This document shows positions 16,387-25,348 of a DNA stretch of 64,000 bases, one piece after another. Source of the DNA: an uncultured bacterium (GTDB lineage: Bacteria > Bacteroidota > Bacteroidia > Bacteroidales > Muribaculaceae); contig CAJMNI010000006.1 of assembly GCA_905214735.1 (NCBI GenBank), positions 29,779 through 93,778 of the forward strand, given 5' to 3'. Under the pieces are notes generated by a model. That model ran no database searches, had not been told where the DNA came from, and worked only from the letters and a program-made list of their open reading frames with translations. The position numbers and the translations under genes are program-made. Every line of letters starts with the position of its first letter. Position 1 is the first letter of the stretch.

Positions 16387-17370
16387 TCATGCCACGGAGG
16401 CCGTGAAGAATCCCCCATACAGGGCCGCCGCAACCGGAAGCCATATTTTCCAGCTCTTCACGTTCCAGAGGGCGAATACATTGGCGAACTGCACTGCGGC
16501 AATCATATAGAACGTGGCCATATAGGCCGTCATGTTGTTGAAGTCGATGGCCATCATCGCCACGCAGGCTAAGCCCATCAGGTTGAGGCTCGTGTTGAAG
16601 AGGCGGCGCCGCGAATTGCCGGCGTAGAGTTTCACCAGGTTGTTGAGCCCGAAGAGCAGGGCGAAGAGTGCCGTCACCGAGAGGTTGACAATGCCGGAAA
16701 AAAGCTCCATCTTCGAGGAATATCCCTCGAAGAGATTGGTGAAGGTCGGGATATTGATTGATTCGAGAGGAATGAGGCCCAGTCCGATGCCGACCCAGTA
16801 GGGAGCCACGAGCCCCATGAGCAAGGCTAACAGTTCGCGGAAGCGGAAGCATTTCAGAGTGATTCCGATCGCGATATAGACCGGCGCCATGAACACGAAG
16901 GCATACTGGAACATCGACCCGATCGACAGCATCGTGGCGATAAGGAAGAAGCATTGCGAGGCATTTCGCTCCTTGAAGGAGCCGAATGTCAGGGAGATGC
17001 AGTATAGATTGACCGCCGCCATAATCACCGAAGATGTCAGCATCCCCGAAATCCAGGGATTCGAACAGCACATCACGACGAAGGCCGAGATCACCACGAT
17101 CGAAGGGTTCGGGATAAACGTATATGCTTTGTTGGCAAGATAGAGGCCGAAAGCTGTCAGGGCGATAAAGGCGAGGTTGAGAGTCCACGACACCTCCGGG
17201 ATCAACGGCCAGAGATTGGGCGAGGGCAGGCAGAGTCCCATCCGGCCCGAGAGCTGTGTCTGAGGGCCGGAGAAGAATCCGACGGCGCTCATTACGGCTG
17301 CGATGAGAATAGCCGCGAAGAGAACGCCCTGGCCGGGCATCGTGGTGCGTCGGTAGCTCGTGAACATCAA
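16387..17370 (-). CDS. Polytopic membrane protein of unknown function
   Basis: 327 aa with about nine to ten hydrophobic segments (for example LFAAILIAAVMSAVGFF, LNLAFIALTAFGLYLA, IVVISAFVVMCCSN, LALLMGLVAPYWVGIGLGLI). The layout resembles the DUF6427-like membrane proteins that Bacteroidota carry near division or cell-envelope genes, but no function was recognised. The start overlaps the stop of the RlmL-type gene as ATGA, indicating translational coupling. pdxB lies 37 bases downstream. Confidence 0.65.
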   Translation of the reverse strand: MMFTSYRRTTMPGQGVLFAAILIAAVMSAVGFFSGPQTQLSGRMGLCLPSPNLWPLIPEVSWTLNLAFIALTAFGLYLANKAYTFIPNPSIVVISAFVVMCCSNPWISGMLTSSVIMAAVNLYCISLTFGSFKERNASQCFFLIATMLSIGSMFQYAFVFMAPVYIAIGITLKCFRFRELLALLMGLVAPYWVGIGLGLIPLESINIPTFTNLFEGYSSKMELFSGIVNLSVTALFALLFGLNNLVKLYAGNSRRRLFNTSLNLMGLACVAMMAIDFNNMTAYMATFYMIAAVQFANVFALWNVKSWKIWLPVAAALYGGFFTASVA

Positions 17371-18968
17371 TCCTCTTCAGATTCTTCCCGTTTCTTTCTC
17401 TGGCGGAAATGCACGGGCGAAATCACCTTCGAAAAGTCTTCAGAAATCCTGGGGCCACGGTTGGGCACGGTTTTCGGCCCGCGGTCGTTTCCGCGGCGGA
17501 AGGGTTTGCGGTCGCCACGGTCGTCACGGTCGTCACGGCGGAATGGCTTGCGGTTGTCACGGTGGTCGTCACGGAAATCGCGTCGTTCCTCCCTGTCATC
17601 GCGGCGGAATGGCTTGCGGTCGCCACGGTCGTCGCGGCGGAACGGCTTGCGGTCGCTCCGGTCGCCACGATCGTCACGGCGGTCAGGCTTCTTATATTTG
17701 TCGTGGCCGCCAAACTTGCGGGTCTCGCGTTTCCATTCGTCGTCGCTGAGGCGGCGCATCTTGCGCGGACCTCTCTCCTCTTCCTCTCCTTCGCCGAAGT
17801 GGCTCACGCGCCCTCCTTCGGCCCGGAAATCGGAATAACTGCCGTCGAACATCACATATTCGCGCAGCATGCATTCGAGGCTGCCGTTGAGCAGAGGAAT
17901 CTTCATCGACGGCTTGAGCCCGATGTTGTCGAAAGTCTCGTCGTCGAGGCCGATGATCCAGGCGTGCCAGCCGGGGAAATTCTTCTTGAGCGACGAACCG
18001 ATCGAGCGGTAGAGCTCGGAAATGTCGTCGGGCTTGAGGCGCTGTCCGTAAGGGGGATTCATCACCATCACTCCAGGCTCGGGATTGTCGGTCCAGTCGG
18101 CGAGCGGACGGCAGGTGAGCTCCACCATCTCCTCCACCTGGGCCGACTTGATGTTCTTGCGTGCGATTGCCACGGCCTCCGGGTCGATGTCGCCGCCATA
18201 GATCTTGAAGGCGAACTCGCGTTCCGAACTGTCGTCGTTGTAGAGCTCTTCAAAAAGCTCCTTGTTGAAGTCGGGCCATTTCTCGAAGGCGAAATGCTGC
18301 CGGTAGATTCCGGGGTTGATGTTGGCGGCGATAAGGGCGGCCTCCACGAGGAAAGTTCCCGAGCCGCACATCGGGTCGGCGAAATTGCAGTCGCCGCGCC
18401 ATCCGGTCTTCATGATGATTCCGGCTGCGAGCACCTCGTTGATCGGCGCTTCCGTCTGCTCGGCGCGATAGCCGCGCTTCGACAAGGGTTCGCCGCTCGA
18501 ATCGAGCGAGATCGTCACCCGGTTGTCCTGGATGTGGACGTTGAAAAGGATGTCGGCTCCCGCCACCCTGATCGACGGCCGTTCGCCGCTCTTGTCGCGG
18601 AAATGGTCGACGATGCCGTCTTTCACGCGGTAGGTCACGAACTTGGAATGAGTGAAATCGGCGCTGTTGACAGTGGAGTCTATGGCAAACGTCGTCGAGG
18701 TGTCCATATATTTCTCCCAGTCGATCTCGCGGACGATGTCGTAGAGTTCGTCGGCATTGTAGGCGGTGAATTTCTCAATCGGCTTGAGGATCCGCAGGGC
18801 GGTGCGGCAGCAGAGGTTTGCCTTGTACATCATTTCGAGGTCTCCCTCGAAACTAACCATTCTGGTGCCCATTTCCACGTTTCCCGCCCCGAGCGAGATG
18901 AGTTCGTCGCGGAGCACGTCTTCAAGCCCTTGAAAGGTCTTGGCCACCATTGAAAAGCTGTTTTCCAT
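17367..18968 (-). CDS. RlmL-type 23S rRNA guanine methyltransferase with Arg/Asp-rich tail
   Basis: 533 aa. The N-terminal THUMP and ferredoxin-like region spans about residues 1-160 (FQGLEDVLRDELISLGAGNV, then FTHSKFVTYRVKD). The SAM-dependent N6/N2 methyltransferase domain spans about 170-390 with DPMCGSGTFLVEAAL and the catalytic MNPPYGQRL. Homologues methylate G2445 of 23S rRNA (RlmL). From about residue 395 the protein becomes a low-complexity tail of roughly 130 residues in which RKPFRR recurs four times among RDDRGD units. The tail probably binds RNA non-specifically. The gene lies 109 bases downstream of ftsZ. Confidence 0.88.
   Translation of the reverse strand: MENSFSMVAKTFQGLEDVLRDELISLGAGNVEMGTRMVSFEGDLEMMYKANLCCRTALRILKPIEKFTAYNADELYDIVREIDWEKYMDTSTTFAIDSTVNSADFTHSKFVTYRVKDGIVDHFRDKSGERPSIRVAGADILFNVHIQDNRVTISLDSSGEPLSKRGYRAEQTEAPINEVLAAGIIMKTGWRGDCNFADPMCGSGTFLVEAALIAANINPGIYRQHFAFEKWPDFNKELFEELYNDDSSEREFAFKIYGGDIDPEAVAIARKNIKSAQVEEMVELTCRPLADWTDNPEPGVMVMNPPYGQRLKPDDISELYRSIGSSLKKNFPGWHAWIIGLDDETFDNIGLKPSMKIPLLNGSLECMLREYVMFDGSYSDFRAEGGRVSHFGEGEEEERGPRKMRRLSDDEWKRETRKFGGHDKYKKPDRRDDRGDRSDRKPFRRDDRGDRKPFRRDDREERRDFRDDHRDNRKPFRRDDRDDRGDRKPFRRGNDRGPKTVPNRGPRISEDFSKVISPVHFRQRKKREESEED
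17470..17690 (-). repeat. Imperfect coding repeat for the Arg/Asp tail
   Basis: Imperfect 24-45 base units, all in frame, code for RKPFRRDDRGD-like segments of the methyltransferase. On the plus strand the recurring words are CGGAATGGCTTGCGGT and GTCACGGTCGTC. Such a tract could expand or contract by slippage without shifting the frame when whole units change. Confidence 0.75.
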
Positions 18969-19077
18969 CGGGTTCGTTAGCTACTGTGTGCGTGTTGTAA
19001 GGTGAAAAAATATTGTTGAAGTGATTTTTAGTGTCGGAGTTGATATTTGCAGTGCCGGCGGGAATTTCGGACCGGGG

Positions 19078-20445
19078 TCAGAAAATGATTGCCGATGTGC
19101 CGGAATCCTCCTCTTTCTGCGGCTGCTGGGGAAGTCCGTCGCCGTCGCTGAGCTTGTCGAGCGTGGCGTTGAACGAGGCGTGGCGGTTATAGGCCGGCGT
19201 CCGTTCGATCAGGGCGATCACCTCGTGGTCGTCGAACTGCGAGGGTTTCAGCACTGCATATTTCATCTTCATGGCGTCGATCTTCTGCGTGCGCAGCTTG
19301 TCGCGGCCATAGACTTCGGCGATCACCTCCTCGTCTTGCGACTTGCTTGTCTGAGGCTTGGGCGCTTCCTGAGGGGTGTCGTTCATCACGATGGTGTCGT
19401 CTTTCTTCCCTTCGCGGATTGTCACGTCGAAACCGGAGGCGAGCACCGTCACTTTCACCTTGTCTTCGAGCGAGGGATCGTCGCCGATGCCCCATTTCAC
19501 GTCGATGCTCGAGGGAAGTTTCGAGGTGAAGGCGGTGATTTCCGACATCTCCTTGGCCTGGATCGGGTTCTTGGAGTCTTTCGAACACATGAACTTGAAG
19601 AGCAGACGCTTCGAGGTGGTGATGTCGTGGGCTTTCAGCAGCGGCGAATGCAGGGCGTTTTTGATGGCGTCGGAGATGCGGTGTTCCCCCTCTCCCATCG
19701 CCGTGGCTATGATGGCCGATCCGCTGTCTTTGAGCGTGGTCTTGACGTCCTGGAAGTCGACGTTGACGTAGCAGGGTTCGGATATGATTTCCGAAATCGA
19801 GCGGGCAGCGTTGGCAAGCGTGTCGTCGGCTTTGCTGAAGGCGTTGAAGAAGTTGAGGTCTTTGTAAAGATCGATCAGGTTCTCGTTGTTGATGATCAGC
19901 AGGGCGTCGACATGTTTCTTCATCTCGTTGGCGCCGTCGAGAGCCTTTATGATTTTCTTTTCCCCCTCAAACATGAAAGGCACCGTGACGATGCCGATCG
20001 TCAGCATTCCGGCCTCTTTCGCCACCTGCGCCACCACGGGAGCGGCTCCCGTGCCGGTGCCTCCTCCCATTCCGGCGGTTATGAACACCATCTCCGTCTC
20101 GTCGTTGAAGAGGGCGGCAAGGTCCTCGCGGCTCGCCTCGGCGCATTTGCGCCCCACTTCCGGCACGTTGCCGGCTCCGAGGCCGTGGGTGATGTCTTTG
20201 CCGAGCAGGATCTTCGTCGGCACAGGCGACATCGACAGCGCCTGCCGGTCGGTGTTGCAGACCACGAAATTGATGTGGCGTATCTTCTGCTGATACATGT
20301 AGTTGACGGCGTTGCCTCCGCCGCCTCCGATGCCGATCACCTTGATGATCGCTCCGGTCGGGTCGCTGTGGGCAAATTGCGACGCATCGTTGAACTCGCT
20401 CATCTCCTGAGCATCGTCTATATCGTAATATCTTTTATCTTCCAT
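19078..20445 (-). CDS. ftsZ: Cell division protein FtsZ
   Basis: Tubulin-like GTPase forming the division ring. 455 aa. The N-terminal domain has GIGGGGGNAVNYM, the tubulin signature GMGGGTGTGAAP, and the T7-loop region NFFNAFSKADDT. A long polar C-terminal linker (about residues 330-430) leads to the terminal DGLPQQPQKEEDSGTSAIIF. The last residues only loosely resemble the FtsA-binding peptide. It is the last gene of the dcw cluster, 14 bases downstream of ftsA. Confidence 0.98.
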   Translation of the reverse strand: MEDKRYYDIDDAQEMSEFNDASQFAHSDPTGAIIKVIGIGGGGGNAVNYMYQQKIRHINFVVCNTDRQALSMSPVPTKILLGKDITHGLGAGNVPEVGRKCAEASREDLAALFNDETEMVFITAGMGGGTGTGAAPVVAQVAKEAGMLTIGIVTVPFMFEGEKKIIKALDGANEMKKHVDALLIINNENLIDLYKDLNFFNAFSKADDTLANAARSISEIISEPCYVNVDFQDVKTTLKDSGSAIIATAMGEGEHRISDAIKNALHSPLLKAHDITTSKRLLFKFMCSKDSKNPIQAKEMSEITAFTSKLPSSIDVKWGIGDDPSLEDKVKVTVLASGFDVTIREGKKDDTIVMNDTPQEAPKPQTSKSQDEEVIAEVYGRDKLRTQKIDAMKMKYAVLKPSQFDDHEVIALIERTPAYNRHASFNATLDKLSDGDGLPQQPQKEEDSGTSAIIF

Positions 20446-20459
20446 GTTCTATCCCCCTT

Positions 20460-21785
20460 TTATTCAATAAGATCGGAGTCGTCTTCTCCGGGACCGCTGA
20501 AAAACTTGGCGATTCTCTCGCCCCATTTCGACATCTTTCCTGACTTCTTCCTGCTCCTGCTTCTTGTCTCCTCCTGCAGGCGCTCCTCTTCGTTGGCTTC
20601 TCCGGTGACGGGGAGCTCCTCCTTATGAGGAATTTCAAGGCAGGAGATGTCGGAATTCATGGCTCCGGCGTAGAGGACTCCGGCCGTTTCCACAATTTCG
20701 GAGTTGAGGCATTTGGTGTCGTCGACCCTGATATATTGCGGAAGGTCGCCCCGGCGCACGGTCATGCTCGTGAGCTGCTTCATCAGGTCGGTGATGCCGT
20801 TGAGCTTCGAAGCGCCTCCGATGCAGACGATGCCTGCGGGAAGCTCTTTTTCGGTGAGCCCGGCATAATATATCTGCTGGATCACATTGGCCACTATCTC
20901 CTCGGCGCGGGCCACGATGAGATTGCTGACGTCGGCCATGCTGACGCCGTTGACATTGAGCGTAGAGGGCGATTCGCGCGGAAATGCGTTGCCCGAGGTG
21001 ATCTTGATCTCTTCGGCTTTCTCTTCGAGCAGATGGCCGAGCGATGTGAGGTCGCGGGTGATGTTGCGGCCTCCGAGCGGCAGCGTGGTGAAATAGAGCA
21101 GGTGGCCGTTTTTATAGATTGAGACGGTGGTCGTCTCGGCCCCCATGTCGACGAGCATGCAGCCGAGGCGCTTCTCGTCAGGTTTGAGCACAATCTGGGC
21201 TGTGGCGAGAGCGGTCACGATGAAACCTGCTATCGGGATGTTGAGCTTCTCCTGGAGCGTGCGCGAGAGATTGCGCTTGAGCTCCGGGCGGCAGACGATC
21301 AGGTCGAACGTGGCCGTGATCTGGTTGCCGATCATTCCCTTCGGAGAAGTGGTCTCCTGCTTGCCGATGCGGTAGATGCGCGGAATGGCGTCGACCACCT
21401 CGAGAGAATTGTCCACGGCTGTGGTGAGGGCCTGGTCGCGGAGCTGCCCGAGGATGCGGTCGGTGATTTCCGTCTCCTCCTGAAGGATCATCTTGACCTC
21501 AGTGGTGATGCTGCGCACGGAGCGGCCCGAAAGCCCGACGAAGAGCTTCGAGATCTTGCGCGGAGTGACGGCCGGCTTGCGTTCGAGCCTCTCCAGAATG
21601 CGGGCGATCCTCATGGAGGTCTCCTCGAGATTCTGGATCACGCCATATCTCACGCTTTCGATGCATCTCTCCTGGTCGCAGGCGATGATGTCCATCCGGC
21701 CGTCTTCGTGGGCCCGGCCCACGACGGCTATTATTTTAGAGCTCGCGACTTCTACGGCCGCTACATATTTCTCTTCATTCATCAT
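20460..21785 (-). CDS. ftsA: Cell division protein FtsA
   Basis: Actin-fold protein that anchors FtsZ to the inner membrane. 441 aa. It shows AAVEVASSKIIAVVG (phosphate 1), SGRSVRSI, the MLVDMGAETTTVSIYKNG phosphate-2 motif and GIVCIGGASKLNGI (adenosine motif). A charged region near the C-terminus (EEERLQEETRSRSRKKSGK) precedes the segment SKWGERIAKFFSG, a likely amphipathic membrane-binding helix. The start overlaps the ftsQ stop by four bases. Confidence 0.97.
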   Translation of the reverse strand: MMNEEKYVAAVEVASSKIIAVVGRAHEDGRMDIIACDQERCIESVRYGVIQNLEETSMRIARILERLERKPAVTPRKISKLFVGLSGRSVRSITTEVKMILQEETEITDRILGQLRDQALTTAVDNSLEVVDAIPRIYRIGKQETTSPKGMIGNQITATFDLIVCRPELKRNLSRTLQEKLNIPIAGFIVTALATAQIVLKPDEKRLGCMLVDMGAETTTVSIYKNGHLLYFTTLPLGGRNITRDLTSLGHLLEEKAEEIKITSGNAFPRESPSTLNVNGVSMADVSNLIVARAEEIVANVIQQIYYAGLTEKELPAGIVCIGGASKLNGITDLMKQLTSMTVRRGDLPQYIRVDDTKCLNSEIVETAGVLYAGAMNSDISCLEIPHKEELPVTGEANEEERLQEETRSRSRKKSGKMSKWGERIAKFFSGPGEDDSDLIE

Positions 21786-22732
21786 GGCTTCTTTTTGGGA
21801 GCGTCGTTCGACGCCGTTTTCTTGTGGTTGTTGGTGTCGGCGGGAGCCGTCGCAGCCGCCGAGTCGGCCGATTGCCTTATCGCTGTCGCGTTGCCGCCGT
21901 CGGGAAGAGTGGCCTCCTCGAGGTCGATCTCTTCGGTGTCTTCCTCCGGAACGTTAAGGCGCGTCTTGTCGCGGCGGGTGGCCACGATCTGGTCTCTGAA
22001 CTTCACCGAGATTGTGTCATATTCGGCCCAGCCCTTGTAGGGGAGCACCTTGTGGTAGAAGAGCTCCAGGGCATGCTTTTTCTCCTCGAGGCGCGTGGTG
22101 TCGCCGAAGTTGATCACATGTCCCGTGATTCGGGGCACGATGATCAGGTTGTCGGGATCGTTGGCCACTATCATGTTGGTGATCTCCGACAGCAGCGGGT
22201 CGCCGTTGATGAAGCGGATCAGCGGCAGCACGTCGACCGGCCGGAAACGCCGCGTGAAACGGCCGCTCACCACCGGGACATCGTTGAAAAACTCCGCGTT
22301 GGAGTCGATATGCTTCCCGTCTTTGTTGATATAGTAGGAATTGTCGGAGAAAAATACCCTCATCACCGGCACCATCGGCACCACTCTGACCGAGAGCTTT
22401 CCGTCGGAGGCGAGCATGCAGTTGACTGTCTCGAAATTGGAGAGCCGGCGGAGATATTTCTCGATGTCGTGGGTGTTGATCGCCTTGAAAGGTGAGCCCA
22501 CGATCTTGCCGGGATATTTCTGAAGCTCGAGCAGGACTCCCCGGCTGATCACGGAGTCCATTGGCCGGCGCAAAGCTGCGTCGGCAAGGCCGTCGCCCTC
22601 CACGCTCACCTCGATGCCGGTGCAGACATGGCTTGCCGCCTCCTGCCGGGCCCACACCGTGATGCAGCACGCGTAGGCGACCAGAAGCGTCAGAATCGTC
22701 CATTTGATGATTGTGTTCCGTTTTGTAGCCAT
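21782..22732 (-). CDS. ftsQ: Cell division protein FtsQ
   Basis: 316 aa. A single N-terminal membrane anchor (IIKWTILTLLVAYACCITVW) is followed by a periplasmic POTRA/beta domain (INTHDIEKYLRRLSNFETV, then VPVMRVFFSDNSYYINKDGK). A polar Ala/Thr/Asp-rich cytoplasm-free tail of about 60 residues ends in NDAPKKKP. FtsQ scaffolds the divisome with FtsL and FtsB-type partners. Its position between murC and ftsA is the standard dcw arrangement and supports the call, because FtsQ sequences diverge strongly. Confidence 0.9.
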   Translation of the reverse strand: MATKRNTIIKWTILTLLVAYACCITVWARQEAASHVCTGIEVSVEGDGLADAALRRPMDSVISRGVLLELQKYPGKIVGSPFKAINTHDIEKYLRRLSNFETVNCMLASDGKLSVRVVPMVPVMRVFFSDNSYYINKDGKHIDSNAEFFNDVPVVSGRFTRRFRPVDVLPLIRFINGDPLLSEITNMIVANDPDNLIIVPRITGHVINFGDTTRLEEKKHALELFYHKVLPYKGWAEYDTISVKFRDQIVATRRDKTRLNVPEEDTEEIDLEEATLPDGGNATAIRQSADSAAATAPADTNNHKKTASNDAPKKKP

Positions 22733-22760
22733 CCTGTGTATTTGTCTCCGTAGGAGATTT

Positions 22761-24218
22761 TCAGCTTTCGAGAGCTTCTTTGATGTCGGGGAGCATGCGG
22801 TCGATGTCGGCGGCCCCCAATGTCATCAGAATTTCAAAATTACTATTTTTTATCAACCCGAGCAAATCTTTTCGCTCGCAATATCTTTTTTCTCTGCTTT
22901 TTACATCGTTGAGAATCGTGAAAGTCGATATTCCCGGAATCGGAAGTTCCCTTGCGGGATAAATTTCGGGCATGATGACTTCGTCGGCTTCGCTGAGGGC
23001 GTCGGCGAAATCGGGTGCGAAATCTCGCGTGCGGGTGTAGAGATGGGGCTGAAAGATCACCGTGAGCTTTTTGCCGGGGTAAAGCTTTTTGACTGAGCGG
23101 ATTGAGGCTCTGACTTCGTTGGGGCTGTGGGCGTAATCGTCGATAAGCACCGGGCCGATGACAGGGCCATCCTCGACCCCCTTCCGGCCGTCGAGCCAGA
23201 TTTCGAAGCGGCGTTTGGCTCCCTTGAACGAGGCGAGTCCGCGGCGCACTTCGTCGGGTGTGGCCCCGGCGAGTATTGCCGCTGCGGCTGCCGCCACGGC
23301 ATTCTCCACATTGATCTCCACCGGCACTCCCGGGCTCAGGTTCTCTATCTTCAGTCCGTCGGGACCCATCAGGGTGAAGAGAATGCGGCCGTCGCCGATG
23401 CGCACGTCGTCGGCCCACCAGTCGGCGTGCCCCTTTTTAGATCCACCGCTTCCCTTTTCCGGCCTGAGGTCGGCGTCGGTTGCGGCTGCTCCTTCGTAGG
23501 TGTAGACCCTGACTCCCTCCTTTACGTCGGGCTTGAATTTGAGGCCGGTGTGCATGATCAGGTTCCCGCCCGGCTTAATGAGCGAAGTGAAGATCGAGAA
23601 GGCCTCGAGATAATGCTCCTCGTCGCCGTAAATGTCGAGATGGTCGGGATCTGTCGATGTGACCACGGCCGTCCAGGGGGAGAGCTGATGGAAACTGCGG
23701 TCGTATTCGTCGGCTTCGATCACGCTATAGCGGGAATTTTCCTGCAGCACGAGATTGCTGCCGATATTGCGGAGGATTCCGCCGAGAAAGGCTGTGCACC
23801 CCTGCTCGGTGTCGCGCAAGATGTTGGCGATCATGGAGCTCGTGGTGGTCTTGCCATGGCTTCCGGCCACGCAGATGCCGCGCGTCGAGCGGGTGATGCG
23901 GCCCAGGAGGGCGGCGCGTTTCACGACCTCGAATCCCCTCTCCCTGAAGAAGGAGAGGATGCGGTTTTCGGCGGGCACCGCCGGAGTGTAGACCACGAGC
24001 GTAGTGGCCGGGTCGCGGAAAGCCTCCGGGATCGCCGCCGCGTCGTCGGCGTAGGTGATCTCGGCTCCCTCCTCCGTCAGTTGGTCGGTGAGCTGCGATT
24101 CGGTGCGGTCGTAACCGGCCACCGGCACTCCGTGGCGCAGATAATACCTCACAAGATTGGCCATGCCGATGCCTCCGGCCCCCACAAAATATATCCTCTT
24201 TATCTCTTTATCTTCCAT
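22761..24218 (-). CDS. murC: UDP-N-acetylmuramate--L-alanine ligase
   Basis: ATP-dependent cytoplasmic ligase adding the first amino acid of the peptidoglycan stem. 485 aa. The N-terminal UDP-binding domain starts IYFVGAGGIGMANLVR. The ATP loop is GSHGKTTTSSMI. The central acidic residue is in EADEYDRSF, and the C-terminal domain holds DDYAHSPNEVRASI and IFQPHLYTRTRDF. It lies one base from murG and 28 bases from ftsQ. No ddl is present in the cluster. Confidence 0.97.
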   Translation of the reverse strand: MEDKEIKRIYFVGAGGIGMANLVRYYLRHGVPVAGYDRTESQLTDQLTEEGAEITYADDAAAIPEAFRDPATTLVVYTPAVPAENRILSFFRERGFEVVKRAALLGRITRSTRGICVAGSHGKTTTSSMIANILRDTEQGCTAFLGGILRNIGSNLVLQENSRYSVIEADEYDRSFHQLSPWTAVVTSTDPDHLDIYGDEEHYLEAFSIFTSLIKPGGNLIMHTGLKFKPDVKEGVRVYTYEGAAATDADLRPEKGSGGSKKGHADWWADDVRIGDGRILFTLMGPDGLKIENLSPGVPVEINVENAVAAAAAAILAGATPDEVRRGLASFKGAKRRFEIWLDGRKGVEDGPVIGPVLIDDYAHSPNEVRASIRSVKKLYPGKKLTVIFQPHLYTRTRDFAPDFADALSEADEVIMPEIYPARELPIPGISTFTILNDVKSREKRYCERKDLLGLIKNSNFEILMTLGAADIDRMLPDIKEALES

Positions 24219-24219
24219 T

Positions 24220-25335
24220 TTACTTCTTGAGAATCTTGATCACTTCGTCGGCGATGCGCCTGTCGCTGTTGGGAAGGGCGCATTTGCTGATGTTTTCGCT
24301 GAGGGCTTTAAGCAGAGCGGGGTCGGATTCCGCTTTCACGATCTCGGCCACGAGCTTCTCGCGAGCCTCGGCGTCGGGAATCATCAGCGCCGCCTTTTTG
24401 GCCACGAGAGCCATGGCGTTTTTCGTCTGATGGTCTTCCGACACATTGGGCGAAGGCACGAGGATGGCCGGTTTGCCGAGGAGCTCGAGCTCGCTGATCG
24501 AGCCTGCTCCGGCGCGCGACACCACGAGGTCGGCCGCTGCGTAGGCCGAGGCCATGTCGGTGATGAATTTGGTCACCACCACCCCTTTCATTCCCTTGGC
24601 TGCCTGCTGGCCGCGGTCGCCGAAATTCTTGCCTGTCTGCCAGATGAGCTGGATGCCGCGGTCGTTGAGGTCGTGCAGGCCCTGCTCGATGCTCTCGTTG
24701 AGCGTCAGGGCGCCAAGGCTGCCGCCGACCACGAGCACCGTAGGCCGCTTCGGATTCAGTCCGAAACTTTCGCGGGCTTTCTCCTTGTCGGCTTTTTTGG
24801 CGAGGAGGTCTTTGCGGACCGGGTTGCCGGTCATCACGATCTTGTCGGCGGGGAAGAAGCGCTCCATTCCCTCATAGGCCACGCAGATGGCGCGGGCTTT
24901 TTTCCCGAGGAGCTTGTTGGTGACTCCGGCGTAGGAGTTCTGTTCCTGGAGCAGCGTGGGCACGCCGAGACGCTGCGCCGCCTTCAGGGTCGGTCCGGAG
25001 CAATAGCCGCCGACTCCGATGGCTATGTCGGGATTGAAATCCTTCACTATGCGGCGGGCCATCGCGAGAGACTTGCGAAGCTTCAGAAGCACTCCGAAAT
25101 TTCGCCAGAGACGCTTGCGGTCGAACCCGGCCACGGGCAAGCCCTTGATGGGATATCCTGCGGCCGGTACCTTTTCCATTTCCATGCGGTTGTCGGCTCC
25201 GACAAAGAGTATGTCGGCACCGAGGCGCTCCTTGAGCTCGTTGGCAATCGACAGGGCCGGGAAGATATGCCCTCCCGTGCCGCCGCCGCTGATCAGTATT
25301 TTCGGTTTGTTGTCAGTCATTTTTCTTTGTGACAC
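24220..25335 (-). CDS. murG: Lipid II synthase (UDP-GlcNAc transferase) MurG
   Basis: Peripheral membrane GT-B enzyme that adds GlcNAc to lipid I. 371 aa. It carries the first glycine loop ILISGGGTGGHIFPAL, the second GVGGYCSGP, the third VVGGSLGALTLNESI, and the C-domain donor site SRAGAGSISELELLGKPAILVP. The ATG at 25335 gives a short lead before the first strand. It is flanked by ftsW (13 bases upstream) and murC. Confidence 0.97.
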   Translation of the reverse strand: MSQRKMTDNKPKILISGGGTGGHIFPALSIANELKERLGADILFVGADNRMEMEKVPAAGYPIKGLPVAGFDRKRLWRNFGVLLKLRKSLAMARRIVKDFNPDIAIGVGGYCSGPTLKAAQRLGVPTLLQEQNSYAGVTNKLLGKKARAICVAYEGMERFFPADKIVMTGNPVRKDLLAKKADKEKARESFGLNPKRPTVLVVGGSLGALTLNESIEQGLHDLNDRGIQLIWQTGKNFGDRGQQAAKGMKGVVVTKFITDMASAYAAADLVVSRAGAGSISELELLGKPAILVPSPNVSEDHQTKNAMALVAKKAALMIPDAEAREKLVAEIVKAESDPALLKALSENISKCALPNSDRRIADEVIKILKK

Positions 25336-25348
25336 AAGGTCTTTTATT

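Noticed and set aside
19021..20628. 535-codon frame antisense to ftsZ
   Set aside because: Complement of a certain gene, no features of its own. Similar shadows at 17409-18953, 37039-38556, 24157-25332 and 28369-29559 were rejected for the same reason.
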